From: Rubrivivax sp.
Lineage (GTDB): Bacteria > Pseudomonadota > Gammaproteobacteria > Burkholderiales > Burkholderiaceae_C
Assembly: GCA_027487905.1 (NCBI GenBank)
Contig: JAIYCR010000005.1
Location: 1-58,539, forward strand
Direction: 5' to 3'
Length of the DNA: 58,539 nt
Part shown: piece by piece, positions 27,842 through 39,152 of the stretch
Position numbering within the stretch: the stretch's first letter is position 1
How the letters are laid out: each line of letters starts with the position of its first letter
Translations under genes and position numbers: made by a program
Notes under the pieces: generated by a model
Database searches by the model: none
The model's input: only the letters and a program-made list of their open reading frames with translations
Told to the model about the DNA's origin: nothing

Positions 27842-29266
27842 ATGAAGATCGTGATCCTCGGGGCCGGCCGCGTCGGCGAAAGCGTCGCCGAGAGCCTCGT
27901 CTCCGAGCGCAACGACATCACGGTCGTCGACACCGACCCCATCCGCCTGCGACAGCTGCAGGACCGGCTGGACCTGCGCGGTGTTGTGGGCAACGGCATC
28001 CAGCCCTCGGTGCTGCGCGAGGCCGGCATCGAGGACGCGGACATGCTCATCGGTTGCGCGCCTATGGATGAGACCAACCTGGTGGTCTGCAAGGTGGCGC
28101 ACGACCTCTTCAACGTGCCCACCACCATCGCCCGCATCCGTTCGCCCGAGTTCGAGGACGGCTCGCCGCTGCTGCAGCGCGGTGGCTTCGCTGTGGACCG
28201 GGTGATCTGCCCGGAAGAGTCGGTCACTGCCTACATCCGCAAGCTCATCCGCTACCCGGATGCGCTGCAGGTGCTCGAGTTCGCCGACGGGCTGGTCAGC
28301 CTGATCGCGGTGCGCGCGCTGGCCGGCGCGCCGATGGTTCAGCACAGCCTGTCGGAGCTTCCGAGCCTGGTGCCCGACGCGGACATGCGCATCGTGGCTA
28401 TCTACCGCCAGGACCAGGCCTTGACCGCGCTGGACGGCCACACGCGGGTGCTGCCCGGCGACGAGGTCTTCGTGCTGGCGGCCACTTCGCACATCCGCTC
28501 GGTGCTCGGCGCGATGCGGGCCGCCTCCGACCCGGTGCGCCGGGTGATGATCGCCGGCGGCGGCAAGGTGGGGCTGCGCCTGGCGCGGCAGATCGAGGCC
28601 GACTACCAGGTGAAGATCGTCGAGATGGACAAGCGGCGCTGCGAGTACCTGGCCTCGCAGCTCTCCGACCGCACGCTGGTGCTCAACGCAGACTCCACCG
28701 ACGAGGACCTGATGGAGGACGAGAACGTTCGCGAGCTCGATCTCTTCCTGGCGCTCACCAGCGACGACGAGGACAACATCATGGCCTGCCTGCTGGCCAA
28801 GCGCATGGGCGCCAAGCGGGTGTTCGCCCTCATCAACCGTCGGGCCTATGCCGACCTGGTGCAGGGCACGCAGATCGACATCGCCATCTCCCCCTCGCAC
28901 GCGGTGCTCGGCGAGCTGCTCGCCTTTGTGCGTCGCGGCGACGTGGCCGCGGTGCATTCGCTACGCCACGGCGCGGCCGAGGCGCTGGAGGCCATCGTCC
29001 GGGGGGACCGCCGCACCTGTCGCATGGCCGGTCGGCGGGTGGAGGAGCTGGAGCTTCCGCGCGGCGCGCAGGTGGGTGCGCTGGTGCGAGGGCTGCACCT
29101 GGCCGACGGCACCGATGCCGGCCGCCAGGCACGGCCGCAGGTCATCATCGCCCACCACGACACCGTGATCGAGCCCAACGACCACGTGATCGTCTTCATG
29201 CCGCGCAAGCGCATGGTGCGCGAGGTGGAAAAGCTCTTCCAGGTGGCCGCCACCTTCTTCGGCTGA
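27842..29266 (+). CDS. trkA: Trk potassium transporter NAD-binding subunit TrkA
   Basis: A 474-residue peripheral protein that gates the TrkH potassium channel by binding nucleotides. There are two RCK halves: the first starts MKIVILGAGRVGESVAESL with its acidic strand end VVDTD, the second at about residue 236 with VMIAGGGKVGLRLARQIEAD. Each is followed by a TrkA_C region. The residue count matches E. coli TrkA (458) with a slightly longer C-terminal part. trkH follows 45 bases downstream. No ribosome binding site is seen before the ATG. Confidence 0.96.
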   Translation: MKIVILGAGRVGESVAESLVSERNDITVVDTDPIRLRQLQDRLDLRGVVGNGIQPSVLREAGIEDADMLIGCAPMDETNLVVCKVAHDLFNVPTTIARIRSPEFEDGSPLLQRGGFAVDRVICPEESVTAYIRKLIRYPDALQVLEFADGLVSLIAVRALAGAPMVQHSLSELPSLVPDADMRIVAIYRQDQALTALDGHTRVLPGDEVFVLAATSHIRSVLGAMRAASDPVRRVMIAGGGKVGLRLARQIEADYQVKIVEMDKRRCEYLASQLSDRTLVLNADSTDEDLMEDENVRELDLFLALTSDDEDNIMACLLAKRMGAKRVFALINRRAYADLVQGTQIDIAISPSHAVLGELLAFVRRGDVAAVHSLRHGAAEALEAIVRGDRRTCRMAGRRVEELELPRGAQVGALVRGLHLADGTDAGRQARPQVIIAHHDTVIEPNDHVIVFMPRKRMVREVEKLFQVAATFFG

Positions 29267-29311
29267 GCCGCTCGCGGCGCACCGAGCACCGAGACGCCCG
29301 CACCGCACGCC

Positions 29312-30766
29312 ATGGGAGCCCTGTCGGTCATCGCCCTGGTGGGCCGCATGGTGGCGCTGTTCGCGCTGCTGATGATCGTGCCGCTGGGTTTCGCGCTGGC
29401 GTCGCACGATCCGGCCGAGCAGGCCTTCCTGCTGGCCACGGCCATCACCTTCGTCTGCGGCGCGGCGGCCAGCGCGGCCACGCGCCGCTTCCGCCGCGAG
29501 CTGCAGCCGCGCGACGGCTTCATGCTGGTGGGCCTGACCTGGGTCACGCTGCCCTTCTTCGGCTCGCTGCCGCTGATGCTCGCGCTGCCCGACCTGTCCT
29601 TCACCGACGCCTACTTCGAGGCCATGTCCGCCTTCACCGCCACCGGCGCCACGGCCCTGTCGGGCCTGGAGACGCTGCCGCTGTCGGTCAACGTGTGGCG
29701 CTGCTTCATGATGTGGGTGGGCGGCCTGGGCATCATCGTGCTGGCCGTGGCCATCCTGCCCCTGCTGGGCGTGGGCGGCACGCAGCTGTTCAAGGCCGAG
29801 ACCGCCGGCCCGATGAAGGACCAGAAGCTCACGCCGCGCATCTCGGACACCGCGCGGGTGATCTGGAGCACCTACTTCGGGCTGTCGGTGGCCTGCCTGC
29901 TGGCCTACCGCTGGGCCGGCATGAGCTGGATCGACGCCTTCCTGCACATGTGCACCACCGTCAGCCTGGGGGGCTTTTCCAGCTACGACGCGAGCTTCGG
30001 GCACTGGAACTCACCGCGCATCGAGGCCACCGCCATCGTGTTCATGGTGCTGTCCGGCGTGAACCTGATGCTCTACTTCGTCGCGCTGCGCGGCCGTTCG
30101 CCGGCGGTGCTGTGGCGCAACCCGGAGGCGCGAGCCTTCTATGTCTGCCTGCTGGGCGCCATCGGCATCATCAGCGCCTACCTGGTGGGCAGCGGCGCCT
30201 ACACCGACCCGTGGCTCGCGCTTCGCCACACCGCCTTCCATGTGGTGTCGGTGGCCACCACCACCGGCTTCGCCACCCACGACTATGCGCAGTGGCCGGC
30301 CTTCGCTGCCTTCCTGATGGTCCTGCTGGGCTGCTTCGCCACCTGCGCGGGTTCCACCGGTGGCGGCATCAAGATGGTCCGCATGCTGCTGCTGCTGCAG
30401 CAGGCCCGGCGCGAACTGGTGCGCACCGTGCACCCGCGTGTGGTCAACCCCATCGTGCTCGGCGGACGGATGGTGGACGACCGGGTGATGCAGGGCGTGA
30501 TCGCCTTCATGATGATGTACGGCGCGGTGCTGGTGGGGCTGACCATGCTGATGCTGTTCACAGGCCTGGAGCCTGTGACCGCCTTCACCGCGGTGCTCGC
30601 CTGCGTGAACAACATCGGCCCGGGCCTGGGCGACGTGGGGCCTGCGGTGAACTACGGCGGCCTGACGGTGGCGCAGACCTGGATCTGCACTGTGGCCATG
30701 CTGCTCGGGCGGCTGGAACTGCTGTCGGTGCTGGTGCTGTTCACCCCGCAGCTGTGGCGGCACTGA
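29312..30766 (+). CDS. trkH: Trk potassium uptake channel subunit TrkH
   Basis: A 484-residue membrane protein, the ion-conducting partner of TrkA. The four pore-loop repeats are visible as TATGATALSGL, CTTVSLGGFSSYD, TTTGFATHDY and NNIGPGLGDVG, each with the filter glycine, and the intramembrane loop STGGGIKMVRMLLLLQQ is typical. It follows trkA and ends about 95 bases before the LiuR-type operator of the next operon. Start MGALSVIALVGRM at 29312 is the only sensible one. The pair implements low-affinity, constitutive K+ uptake. Confidence 0.95.
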   Translation: MGALSVIALVGRMVALFALLMIVPLGFALASHDPAEQAFLLATAITFVCGAAASAATRRFRRELQPRDGFMLVGLTWVTLPFFGSLPLMLALPDLSFTDAYFEAMSAFTATGATALSGLETLPLSVNVWRCFMMWVGGLGIIVLAVAILPLLGVGGTQLFKAETAGPMKDQKLTPRISDTARVIWSTYFGLSVACLLAYRWAGMSWIDAFLHMCTTVSLGGFSSYDASFGHWNSPRIEATAIVFMVLSGVNLMLYFVALRGRSPAVLWRNPEARAFYVCLLGAIGIISAYLVGSGAYTDPWLALRHTAFHVVSVATTTGFATHDYAQWPAFAAFLMVLLGCFATCAGSTGGGIKMVRMLLLLQQARRELVRTVHPRVVNPIVLGGRMVDDRVMQGVIAFMMMYGAVLVGLTMLMLFTGLEPVTAFTAVLACVNNIGPGLGDVGPAVNYGGLTVAQTWICTVAMLLGRLELLSVLVLFTPQLWRH

Positions 30767-30846
30767 TTCACTGATGCACTGAGCCGGCCGGCAAGCGCCT
30801 GCGGCCCACCGGGCGAACCCGTGTCGCTGTGGCCCTTCGCACGACC

Positions 30847-30852
30847 TAGAAT
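30847..30852 (+). promoter_or_regulatory. -10-like element of the liu operon
   Basis: TAGAAT precedes the operator palindrome by 9 bases. In this geometry the palindrome would cover the transcription start, which fits repression by a bound regulator. No good -35 is seen 16-18 bases upstream. Confidence 0.4.
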
Positions 30853-30861
30853 CCCCAGCGA

Positions 30862-30877
30862 TTGACGTATACGTCAA
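30862..30877. promoter_or_regulatory. Palindromic operator, copy 2 (probable LiuR site)
   Basis: This copy is identical over 16 bp to the dyad before liuR and extends to an 18-bp perfect palindrome (30861-30878) with flanking A and T. It lies 87 bases before the methylcrotonyl-CoA carboxylase beta subunit. The shared site is the best evidence that the regulator at 8965 controls this operon. Confidence 0.85.
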
Positions 30878-30964
30878 TTGCCCGCATCCTCGCCGGGCGC
30901 CGACGGCGGGCCGACCCGCGCCCGAGGTAGCCCCGTTCCGCCCCTGCATCCGGAGCCCTTGCCC

Positions 30965-32587
30965 ATGCCCGTGATCGTGTCGCGTCTGAACCCGCGCAGC
31001 GAGACCTTCCGCGAAAGCGCCGACGCCATGCGCCTGCTGGTGCAGGACCTCAACGAGCGCCTGGCCCAGGTCGCCCTGGGCGGCGGCGACACCGCCCGCG
31101 CCCGCCACACCGCGCGCGGCAAGCTCCTGCCGCGCGAGCGGGTGGAGCGCCTGCTCGACCCGGACACGCCCTTCCTCGAGATCGCGCCGCTGGCGGCGAT
31201 GGGCCTGTACCCCGAGGCCGATGGGCGCGACGCCGCACCCGGTGCGGGGCTGATCGCCGGCATCGGTCGCATCAGCGGCGTGGAGTGCGTCATCGTGTGC
31301 AACGACGCCACCGTCAAGGGCGGCACCTACTTCCCGCTCACGGTGAAGAAGCACCTGCGGGCCCAGGAGATCGCTGAAGCGAACCACCTGCCCTGCGTGT
31401 ACCTGGTGGACAGCGGCGGCGCCAACCTGCCCAACCAGGACGAGGTCTTCCCCGACCGCGACCACTTCGGCCGCATCTTCTACAACCAGGCCCAGATGAG
31501 CGCGATGGGCATCGCGCAGATCGCGGTCGTCATGGGCTCCTGCACCGCAGGCGGCGCCTATGTGCCGGCCATGAGCGACGAGGCCATCATCGTCAAGGAG
31601 CAGGGCACCATCTTCCTGGGCGGCCCGCCGCTCGTGAAGGCCGCCACCGGCGAGGTGGTGAGTGCCGAGGACCTGGGCGGGGGCGACGTGCACACCCGCC
31701 TGTCGGGCGTGGCCGACCACCTCGCGCAGGACGACACCCATGCGCTCGCGCTGGCCCGCGCCGCGGTGGCGCGCCTGAACCGGCGCAAGCCCCAGCCGCT
31801 GGCCTGCGTTCCCCCGCGGCCGCCCGCCTGCGACCCGGCCGAGCTGCACGGGGTGATCCCGGTGGACACCCGCAAGCCCTTCGACGTGCGCGAGGTCATC
31901 GCCCGCATCGTGGACGGTAGCGAGTTCGACGAGTTCAAGGCCCGCTACGGCGCCACGCTGGTGTGCGGCTTCGCCCACATCGAGGGCATGCCGGTGGGCA
32001 TCGTGGCCAACAACGGCATCCTTTTCACCGAGAGCGCCAACAAGGGCGCGCATTTCATCGAGCTGTGCTGCCAGCGCGGCGTGCCCCTCGTCTTCCTGCA
32101 GAACATCACCGGCTTCATGGTGGGCCGCAAGGTCGAGAACGAAGGCATCGCCCGGGCCGGCGCCAAGATGGTGACGGCGGTGGCCTGTGCGGCGGTGCCC
32201 AAGTTCACCGTCATCATCGGCGGCAGCTTCGGCGCGGGGAACTACGGCATGTGCGGCCGCGCCTACTCGCCCCGCATGCTGTGGATGTGGCCCAACGCGC
32301 GCATCAGCGTGATGGGCGGCGAGCAGGCCGCCAGCGTCCTGGCCACCGTCAAGCGCGATGGCATCCAGGCCCGCGGCGGCGCCTGGAGCGCCGAGGACGA
32401 AGAGGCCTTCAAGGCGCCCATCCGCCAGCAGTATGAGGACCAGGGCCACCCCTATTACGCCAGCGCGCGCCTCTGGGACGACGGCGTCATCGACCCGGCG
32501 GACACGCGCCGGGTGCTGGCGCTTGGCCTGAGCGCGGCGCTGAACGCGCCGATCCCCGAGACCCGGTTCGGCGTGTTCCGGATGTGA
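30965..32587 (+). CDS. liuB: Methylcrotonoyl-CoA carboxylase beta (carboxyltransferase) subunit
   Basis: The 540-residue carboxyltransferase subunit moves CO2 from biotin to 3-methylcrotonyl-CoA. The first carboxyltransferase half has [20 protein letters not shown] and [20 protein letters not shown]; the second half has [20 protein letters not shown] and [20 protein letters not shown], the patterns that separate MCC and geranyl-CoA carboxylases from propionyl-CoA carboxylase. The [13 protein letters not shown] wording favours MCC. The start at 30965 ([10 protein letters not shown]) is chosen because the longer frame would run from the operator. liuC, a DUF4126 gene and the alpha subunit follow. 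Confidence 0.94.
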   Translation: MPVIVSRLNPRSETFRESADAMRLLVQDLNERLAQVALGGGDTARARHTARGKLLPRERVERLLDPDTPFLEIAPLAAMGLYPEADGRDAAPGAGLIAGIGRISGVECVIVCNDATVKGGTYFPLTVKKHLRAQEIAEANHLPCVYLVDSGGANLPNQDEVFPDRDHFGRIFYNQAQMSAMGIAQIAVVMGSCTAGGAYVPAMSDEAIIVKEQGTIFLGGPPLVKAATGEVVSAEDLGGGDVHTRLSGVADHLAQDDTHALALARAAVARLNRRKPQPLACVPPRPPACDPAELHGVIPVDTRKPFDVREVIARIVDGSEFDEFKARYGATLVCGFAHIEGMPVGIVANNGILFTESANKGAHFIELCCQRGVPLVFLQNITGFMVGRKVENEGIARAGAKMVTAVACAAVPKFTVIIGGSFGAGNYGMCGRAYSPRMLWMWPNARISVMGGEQAASVLATVKRDGIQARGGAWSAEDEEAFKAPIRQQYEDQGHPYYASARLWDDGVIDPADTRRVLALGLSAALNAPIPETRFGVFRM

Positions 32588-32675
32588 TCCCGGCCCCCGC
32601 GTTCGCCTCCCCAATGCGCGCCGCTGCCTGTTCCTGAGTGCACCTACCTGCACCTGCTCGCGCCATGACCACGCC

Positions 32676-33473
32676 ATGACCACACCGACCCTCGACATCC
32701 GCCGCCCGTCCGCCGCCGTGGCCGAGGTGTTCCTCAACCGCCCCGATGTGCGCAACGCGTTCAACGACGCGGTGATCGCCGAACTCACCGCCGCCTTCGC
32801 CGGCTTCGCGGCCGACCCCGACCTGCGCTGCGTCGTGCTCGGCGGCCACGGCAAGGCCTTCTGCGCAGGGGCCGACCTGTCGTGGATGCGCTCGATGGGC
32901 GGCTACGGCTGGGACGAGAACCATGCGGACGCGAAGCGCCTGGCCGACATGCTGTGGACCATCGACCGCTGCCCGGTGCCGGTCATCGCCCGGCTGCAGG
33001 GCGATGCCTATGCCGGCGGTGTCGGGCTGGCGGCGGTGTGCGACATCCGGGTGGCGGTGGCCGGTGCGGGCTTCTGCCTGAGCGAGGCGAAGCTCGGCCT
33101 GCTGCCGGCCACCATCGGGCCCTACGTGGTGCGCTCGCTGGGCGAATCCGCGTCGCGGCGCTACTTCGTCACCGCCGAGCGTTTCGACGCGGCCACTGCG
33201 CTGCGCCTGGGTTTCCTGCACGAGGTGGTCGACGACGTGGCCGCGCTGGACGCGGCCGTGGCCGGTCTGGTCGCGGCGCTCGTGGCCAACGGCCCGCAGG
33301 CGGTGAAGGCCTGCAAGCGACTGGTGCAGGACCTGGCCGGTGCGCCCATCACCGACGCGCTGCGCGACGACACCGCCCGCCGCATCGCCGACATCCGTTC
33401 CTCGCCGGAAGGCCGCGAGGGCGTGCAGGCCTTTCTCGGCCGGCGCGAGCCCGGCTGGCGGGGCCCGGCGTGA
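32676..33473 (+). CDS. liuC: Enoyl-CoA hydratase, 3-methylglutaconyl-CoA hydratase
   Basis: A 265-residue crotonase-fold enzyme that hydrates 3-methylglutaconyl-CoA to HMG-CoA. The oxyanion-hole segment GKAFCAGADLSWM and the second one GDAYAGGVGLAAVCDIRVAV are intact, and SEAKLGLLPATIGPYV carries the catalytic-glutamate region. The exact substrate is assigned from the operon (between the two MCC subunits and upstream of HMG-CoA lyase). The ATG at 32676 starts the family N-terminus; an earlier ATG at 32665 is out of frame. The stop overlaps a GTG of the DUF4126 gene. Confidence 0.91.
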   Translation: MTTPTLDIRRPSAAVAEVFLNRPDVRNAFNDAVIAELTAAFAGFAADPDLRCVVLGGHGKAFCAGADLSWMRSMGGYGWDENHADAKRLADMLWTIDRCPVPVIARLQGDAYAGGVGLAAVCDIRVAVAGAGFCLSEAKLGLLPATIGPYVVRSLGESASRRYFVTAERFDAATALRLGFLHEVVDDVAALDAAVAGLVAALVANGPQAVKACKRLVQDLAGAPITDALRDDTARRIADIRSSPEGREGVQAFLGRREPGWRGPA

Positions 33474-34273
33474 GCACGGCCGCCGCGGCGAGCGCGGTGA
33501 CCGCGGTGACCGCCGCGGCGTCGGCCACGGCGGCGGGCGTCTCCGATGCCGCGGCTGCGGCAGCCTCCTCCGCCGCCACGGCGGTGGCGGCCACCCTGGC
33601 CGTCCCGGTGCAGTCGCTCGACCTCGCTTCGCTGGCCGCGATCGCCGCGGCGCTCGGCTGGGCGAGCGGCCTGCGCCTGTATGCAGTGGTCTTCCTCACC
33701 GGCCTGGCCGGCAGCCTGGGCTGGGTGCCGTTGCCCAGCGGTCTCAGCTTGCTGGCGCATCCCGTGGTCCTGGTGGCCAGCGGCCTGATGCTGGGCGTGG
33801 AATTCCTGGCCGACAAGATTCCCGGCGTGGACTCGGTGTGGGACGCGGTGCACACGGTGATCCGCATACCGGCCGGGGCGGCGCTGGCTGCAGCGGCCTT
33901 CGGTGGTGACCACCAGGCCTGGGCCCTGGTGGCTGCCCTGGCCGGCGGCACCCTGGCCGCCGCCGCCCACACCGCCAAGGCCACGACCCGCGCTGCGGTG
34001 AACACCTCGCCCGAGCCCTTGTCCAACCTCGGCCTGTCGCTCGCCGGTGACCTGGCCGTCCCCGGCATGCTGTGGCTGGCCTGGGAACAGCCGACCGCCT
34101 TCTTCGCCGCACTGGCCGTGGCGGTGCTGGGGGGCCTGGTGCTCACCGTGCTGCTGCTGCGCTTCCTGCGTGCGGTGCTGCGGCGCGCTGGCGGCTGGTT
34201 CAGCAGCTGGTTCGGCGGCGGGTCCGGCCGCAGCACGCTGCCCGCGGCGGCCGACGAGCCGTCACGGCGATGA
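33470..34273 (+). CDS. DUF4126 membrane protein inside the liu operon
   Basis: A 267-residue protein. The first 45 residues are almost pure Ala/Val/Ser/Thr low-complexity. The rest is DUF4126-like: ALGWASGLRLYAVVFLTGLAG, then HPVVLVASGLMLGVEFLADKIPGVDSVWD, a central AGGTLAAAAHTAKATTRAAVN, and a final helix pair. Four or five membrane segments are visible. The start is the GTG at 33470 overlapping the liuC stop as GTGA, so translation is coupled. No function is known for the family; its place between leucine-degradation genes suggests co-expression, perhaps for transport, but I cannot assign a substrate. Confidence 0.8.
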   Translation: MSTAAAASAVTAVTAAASATAAGVSDAAAAAASSAATAVAATLAVPVQSLDLASLAAIAAALGWASGLRLYAVVFLTGLAGSLGWVPLPSGLSLLAHPVVLVASGLMLGVEFLADKIPGVDSVWDAVHTVIRIPAGAALAAAAFGGDHQAWALVAALAGGTLAAAAHTAKATTRAAVNTSPEPLSNLGLSLAGDLAVPGMLWLAWEQPTAFFAALAVAVLGGLVLTVLLLRFLRAVLRRAGGWFSSWFGGGSGRSTLPAAADEPSRR

Positions 34274-34344
34274 GCCCGGCTCCCCATCCGCAGCACCCAG
34301 TCCCCCCCGACGCCCAACCCGCCCACCCGCCTCCCGGAGACCGC

Positions 34345-36459
<2,115 letters not shown>

Positions 36460-36472
36460 GCGGCGAGCGCCC

Positions 36473-37426
36473 ATGGGCACCGCCGCACCGATGCGCGTGG
36501 TCTTCCACGCCGCCGACACCCGGCCCGAGCGCTGGGTGCGCTCGCTCGAGGGCCTGCTCGAGGGCGCCGAGGTCTGGGCCTGGAACCCCCAGGAGCCGCC
36601 CCGGCCGGCTGACTATGCGGTGGTGTGGGCGCCGCCCCAGGCGCTGGCCGACGCGCACCCCGGGCTGCGCGCGGTGTTCAACCTGGGTGCCGGGGTGGAC
36701 GCCTTGCTGCGCGTGCGCTGGCCGTCGGACGTGACGCTCGTGCGGCTGGACGATGCGGGCATGGCGGTGCAGATGGCCGAGCGCAGCTGCGAGGCGGTGA
36801 TCCGCCATTTCCGCGAGCTCGACGCCTACGAGGCACAGGCCCGCGACGCGCGCTGGAAGCCGCGTGCCCCGCGCCAGCGCTCGCAGTGGCCTGTGGGCGT
36901 GATGGGCACCGGCGTTCTGGGCGAGCGGGTGCTGCGGGCCCTGGCCGCCTTCGACTTCCCGGTGCGAGGCTGGAGCCGAACCCCCCGTGAATTCGCCGAC
37001 CTCCCGGGCTGGCAGGGCTTTCACGGCGAAGCCGGCCTGGCGCCTTTCCTGGCCGCCAGCCGCCACCTGGTGTGCCTGCTGCCGCTGACCCCCGCCACCG
37101 AGGGCATCCTGTGCCAGCGCAACCTGTCGCAGCTGCAGCCCGGTGGGCTTCTGATCCACTTCGCCCGCGGCGCCCATCTGGTGGACGAGGACCTGCTCGC
37201 GCTGCTGGACAGCGGCCACCTGGACGGCGCCGTGCTCGACGTCTTCGGCGTGGAGCCGCTGCCCGAGGCCCACGCTTTCTGGCGGCATCCCCGTGTGCGC
37301 GTCACGCCGCATGTGGCGGCCCAGACGCTGCGCGACGAGAGCCTGGCGCAGATCGCCAGCCGCCTGCTCGCCTTCCACCACGGTCGGCCGGTCCGGGGTC
37401 GGGTGGACCCGCTGCGCGGCTACTGA
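36473..37426 (+). CDS. GhrA-like D-2-hydroxyacid dehydrogenase (glyoxylate/hydroxypyruvate reductase)
   Basis: A 317-residue NAD(P)-dependent reductase. The Rossmann motif is VMGTGVLGERVLRALAAF near residue 143, with Arg after the second strand (GWSRTP) suggesting NADPH. The catalytic Arg, Glu and His are in HFARGAHLVDEDLL, DVFGVEPLPEAH and HPRVRVTPHVAA. The closest type is GhrA, which reduces glyoxylate and hydroxypyruvate. Its place between the MCC alpha subunit and HMG-CoA lyase is unusual and may be incidental. An ATG six codons downstream (36491) is a possible second start. Confidence 0.86.
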   Translation: MGTAAPMRVVFHAADTRPERWVRSLEGLLEGAEVWAWNPQEPPRPADYAVVWAPPQALADAHPGLRAVFNLGAGVDALLRVRWPSDVTLVRLDDAGMAVQMAERSCEAVIRHFRELDAYEAQARDARWKPRAPRQRSQWPVGVMGTGVLGERVLRALAAFDFPVRGWSRTPREFADLPGWQGFHGEAGLAPFLAASRHLVCLLPLTPATEGILCQRNLSQLQPGGLLIHFARGAHLVDEDLLALLDSGHLDGAVLDVFGVEPLPEAHAFWRHPRVRVTPHVAAQTLRDESLAQIASRLLAFHHGRPVRGRVDPLRGY

Positions 37427-37513
37427 CCCGGGCCCCACCGCCCTGCAAGCGGCTTGCCCGACACTTGGCAAACCGGCGCCAGCCCTCTTCCTGTCCTGCT
37501 TCGCCTGAGCACC

Positions 37514-38458
37514 ATGAACCTGCCCTCCCATGTCACCCTGGTGGACGTCGGCCCGCGCGACGGGCTGCAGAACGAGAAGCAGCCGGTGGACACCGCCACC
37601 AAGATCGAGCTGGTGCATCGCCTTCAGGCCGCCGGTCTGCGTGAGATCGAGGTCACCAGCTTCGTCAGCCCCCGCTGGGTGCCGCAGATGGCCGACAACA
37701 CCGCGGTGCTGGGCGGAATCACCCGCCAAGCGGGCGTGCGCACCTCGGTGCTCGTGCCCAACCTGAAGGGGCTGGACGGCGTGCTGGCCTTGCCTGCAGC
37801 GGCCCGGCCCGACGAGATCGTCGTGTTCGGCGCGGCCAGCGAGGCTTTCAGCCAGCGCAACATCAACTGCAGCGTGGCCGAGAGCATCGAGCGCTTCGCC
37901 CCGGTGGTGCAGGCGGCCCACGCCGCCGGCCTGAAGGTGCGCTCGGCGCTGTCCTGCGCGCTGGGCTGCCCCTACCAGGGCGAGGTCACGCCCGACGAGG
38001 TCGAACGCGTGGTCGTGCTGCTCAAGGGCATCGGCGTGGACCACTGCGGCATCGCCGACACGGTGGGCGTGGGCACGCCGCGCCGGGTGCAGGCGGTGAT
38101 GGAACGCGCGCTGCGGCACTTCCCGCTGGTGGAGGTGAGCGGCCATTTCCACGACACCTACGGCCAGGCCGTGGCCAACGTCATGGCCTGCCTGGAGCTG
38201 GGCATCCACCAGTTCGACACCAGCGTGGCCGGCCTGGGCGGCTGCCCCTATGCACCGGGCGCCACCGGCAACGTGGCCACCGAGGACGTCGTCTTCCTGC
38301 TGCGCGGGTTGGGGATCGACACCGGGATCGACCTCGATGCACTCGTCGACGCGGCGGCCTTCATCTCCGCTGCGCTGGGCCGTCGGCCGGTGTCGCGCAC
38401 GGCCAATGCGTGGCTGGCGCGGCGCGCGGCCGCGGCCGCGGCGGGGAGCCACGCATGA
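37514..38458 (+). CDS. liuE: Hydroxymethylglutaryl-CoA lyase
   Basis: A 314-residue TIM-barrel lyase that splits HMG-CoA into acetyl-CoA and acetoacetate, the last step of leucine degradation. The metal and substrate motif is LVDVGPRDGLQNEKQ (Arg15, Asp16), the metal-binding histidines are in GHFHDTYGQAVANVM, and the catalytic Cys244 is in GLGGCPYAPGATGN. The ATG at 37514 is chosen because the family begins with this strand; the upstream extension (from 37454) overlaps the spacer. The stop overlaps the next gene as ATGA. It completes the pathway started by the isovaleryl-CoA dehydrogenase at 10001. Confidence 0.94.
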   Translation: MNLPSHVTLVDVGPRDGLQNEKQPVDTATKIELVHRLQAAGLREIEVTSFVSPRWVPQMADNTAVLGGITRQAGVRTSVLVPNLKGLDGVLALPAAARPDEIVVFGAASEAFSQRNINCSVAESIERFAPVVQAAHAAGLKVRSALSCALGCPYQGEVTPDEVERVVVLLKGIGVDHCGIADTVGVGTPRRVQAVMERALRHFPLVEVSGHFHDTYGQAVANVMACLELGIHQFDTSVAGLGGCPYAPGATGNVATEDVVFLLRGLGIDTGIDLDALVDAAAFISAALGRRPVSRTANAWLARRAAAAAAGSHA

Positions 38459-38943
38459 CGACGCAGATGGCGGATCGACCGGCCGGCTTCCTGCGCGTGC
38501 AGGCCCACCTCGCCGCAGCGGGTCATCCGCACGCGCCGCTGTGGCTCGAGGTGTCGGCCCGGACCTGCGAGGAAGCGGCCCAGGCGCTGGGCGTGGCCAC
38601 CGGGCAGATCGCCAAGAGCGTGATCTTCCGCCGCCGCTCGGACGACCGGGCGGTGCTGGTGGTGGCCAGCGGTGACCGCCGGGTCGATGAAGCGCGCGTG
38701 GCCGCCGCCGTCGGCCCGATCGGCCGCGCGGACGCCGCTTTCGTCAAGGCAGCCACTGGGTTCACCATCGGAGGCGTGTCGCCGGTGGCCCATGCGAACG
38801 AACCGGTGGCCCTCTTCGACCGCGACCTCTTGCGCTTCGACACGGTGTGGGCGGCGGCCGGCCATGCCCAGGGCGTGTTCGCGGCCCATCCCGAGGCGCT
38901 GGCCCGTCTGGTGGGCGGACCTGTCATCGAGGTGGCTGCATGA
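38455..38943 (+). CDS. YbaK/EbsC-type aminoacyl-tRNA deacylase-like protein
   Basis: A 162-residue protein of the YbaK/ProX editing-domain fold, which removes mischarged amino acids from tRNA. The core ALGVATGQIAKSVIFRR holds the conserved Lys54, followed by ATGFTIGGVSPVAH, the GxxP loop of the family. It overlaps liuE (ATGA) and the DUF1289 gene (ATGA), so all three are translationally coupled. Its specificity is not readable from the sequence. Confidence 0.88.
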   Translation: MTTQMADRPAGFLRVQAHLAAAGHPHAPLWLEVSARTCEEAAQALGVATGQIAKSVIFRRRSDDRAVLVVASGDRRVDEARVAAAVGPIGRADAAFVKAATGFTIGGVSPVAHANEPVALFDRDLLRFDTVWAAAGHAQGVFAAHPEALARLVGGPVIEVAA

Positions 38944-39149
38944 ACGCGCCCAGCGCCCCGCGCGGCGCGAGCCCGTGCGTGAACATCTGCCGCATGGATC
39001 CGGTGAGCGGCTGGTGCGAAGGCTGCCAGCGCACGCTGGACGAGATCGCCGCCTGGTCGCTGCTGGACGATGACGAGCGCGAGGCGGTGCTGCGCAGCCT
39101 GGACGGGCGTCGTGCGGCGCTGGCGTCGGCCGCCCGGCACAAGGTCTGA
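38940..39149 (+). CDS. DUF1289 small cysteine-cluster protein
   Basis: A 69-residue protein with Cys13, Cys17, Cys26 and Cys29 in CVNICRMDPVSGWCEGCQRT, the full DUF1289 pattern, probably a metal site. A short helix (EIAAWSLLDDDEREAVLRSL) follows. The family is often found next to oxidoreductase or amino-acid genes, with no proven function. Its ATG overlaps the stop of the YbaK-like gene. Three bases separate it from the next gene. Confidence 0.86.
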   Translation: MNAPSAPRGASPCVNICRMDPVSGWCEGCQRTLDEIAAWSLLDDDEREAVLRSLDGRRAALASAARHKV

Positions 39150-39152
39150 AGC

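Noticed and set aside
30862-30867. TTGACG of the operator as a -35 box
   Set aside because: No usable -10 lies 16-19 bases downstream, and the same bases are explained as half of the palindrome.
32665-32667. ATG at 32665 as start of the hydratase
   Set aside because: It is out of frame with the crotonase domain; the ATG at 32676 is in frame.
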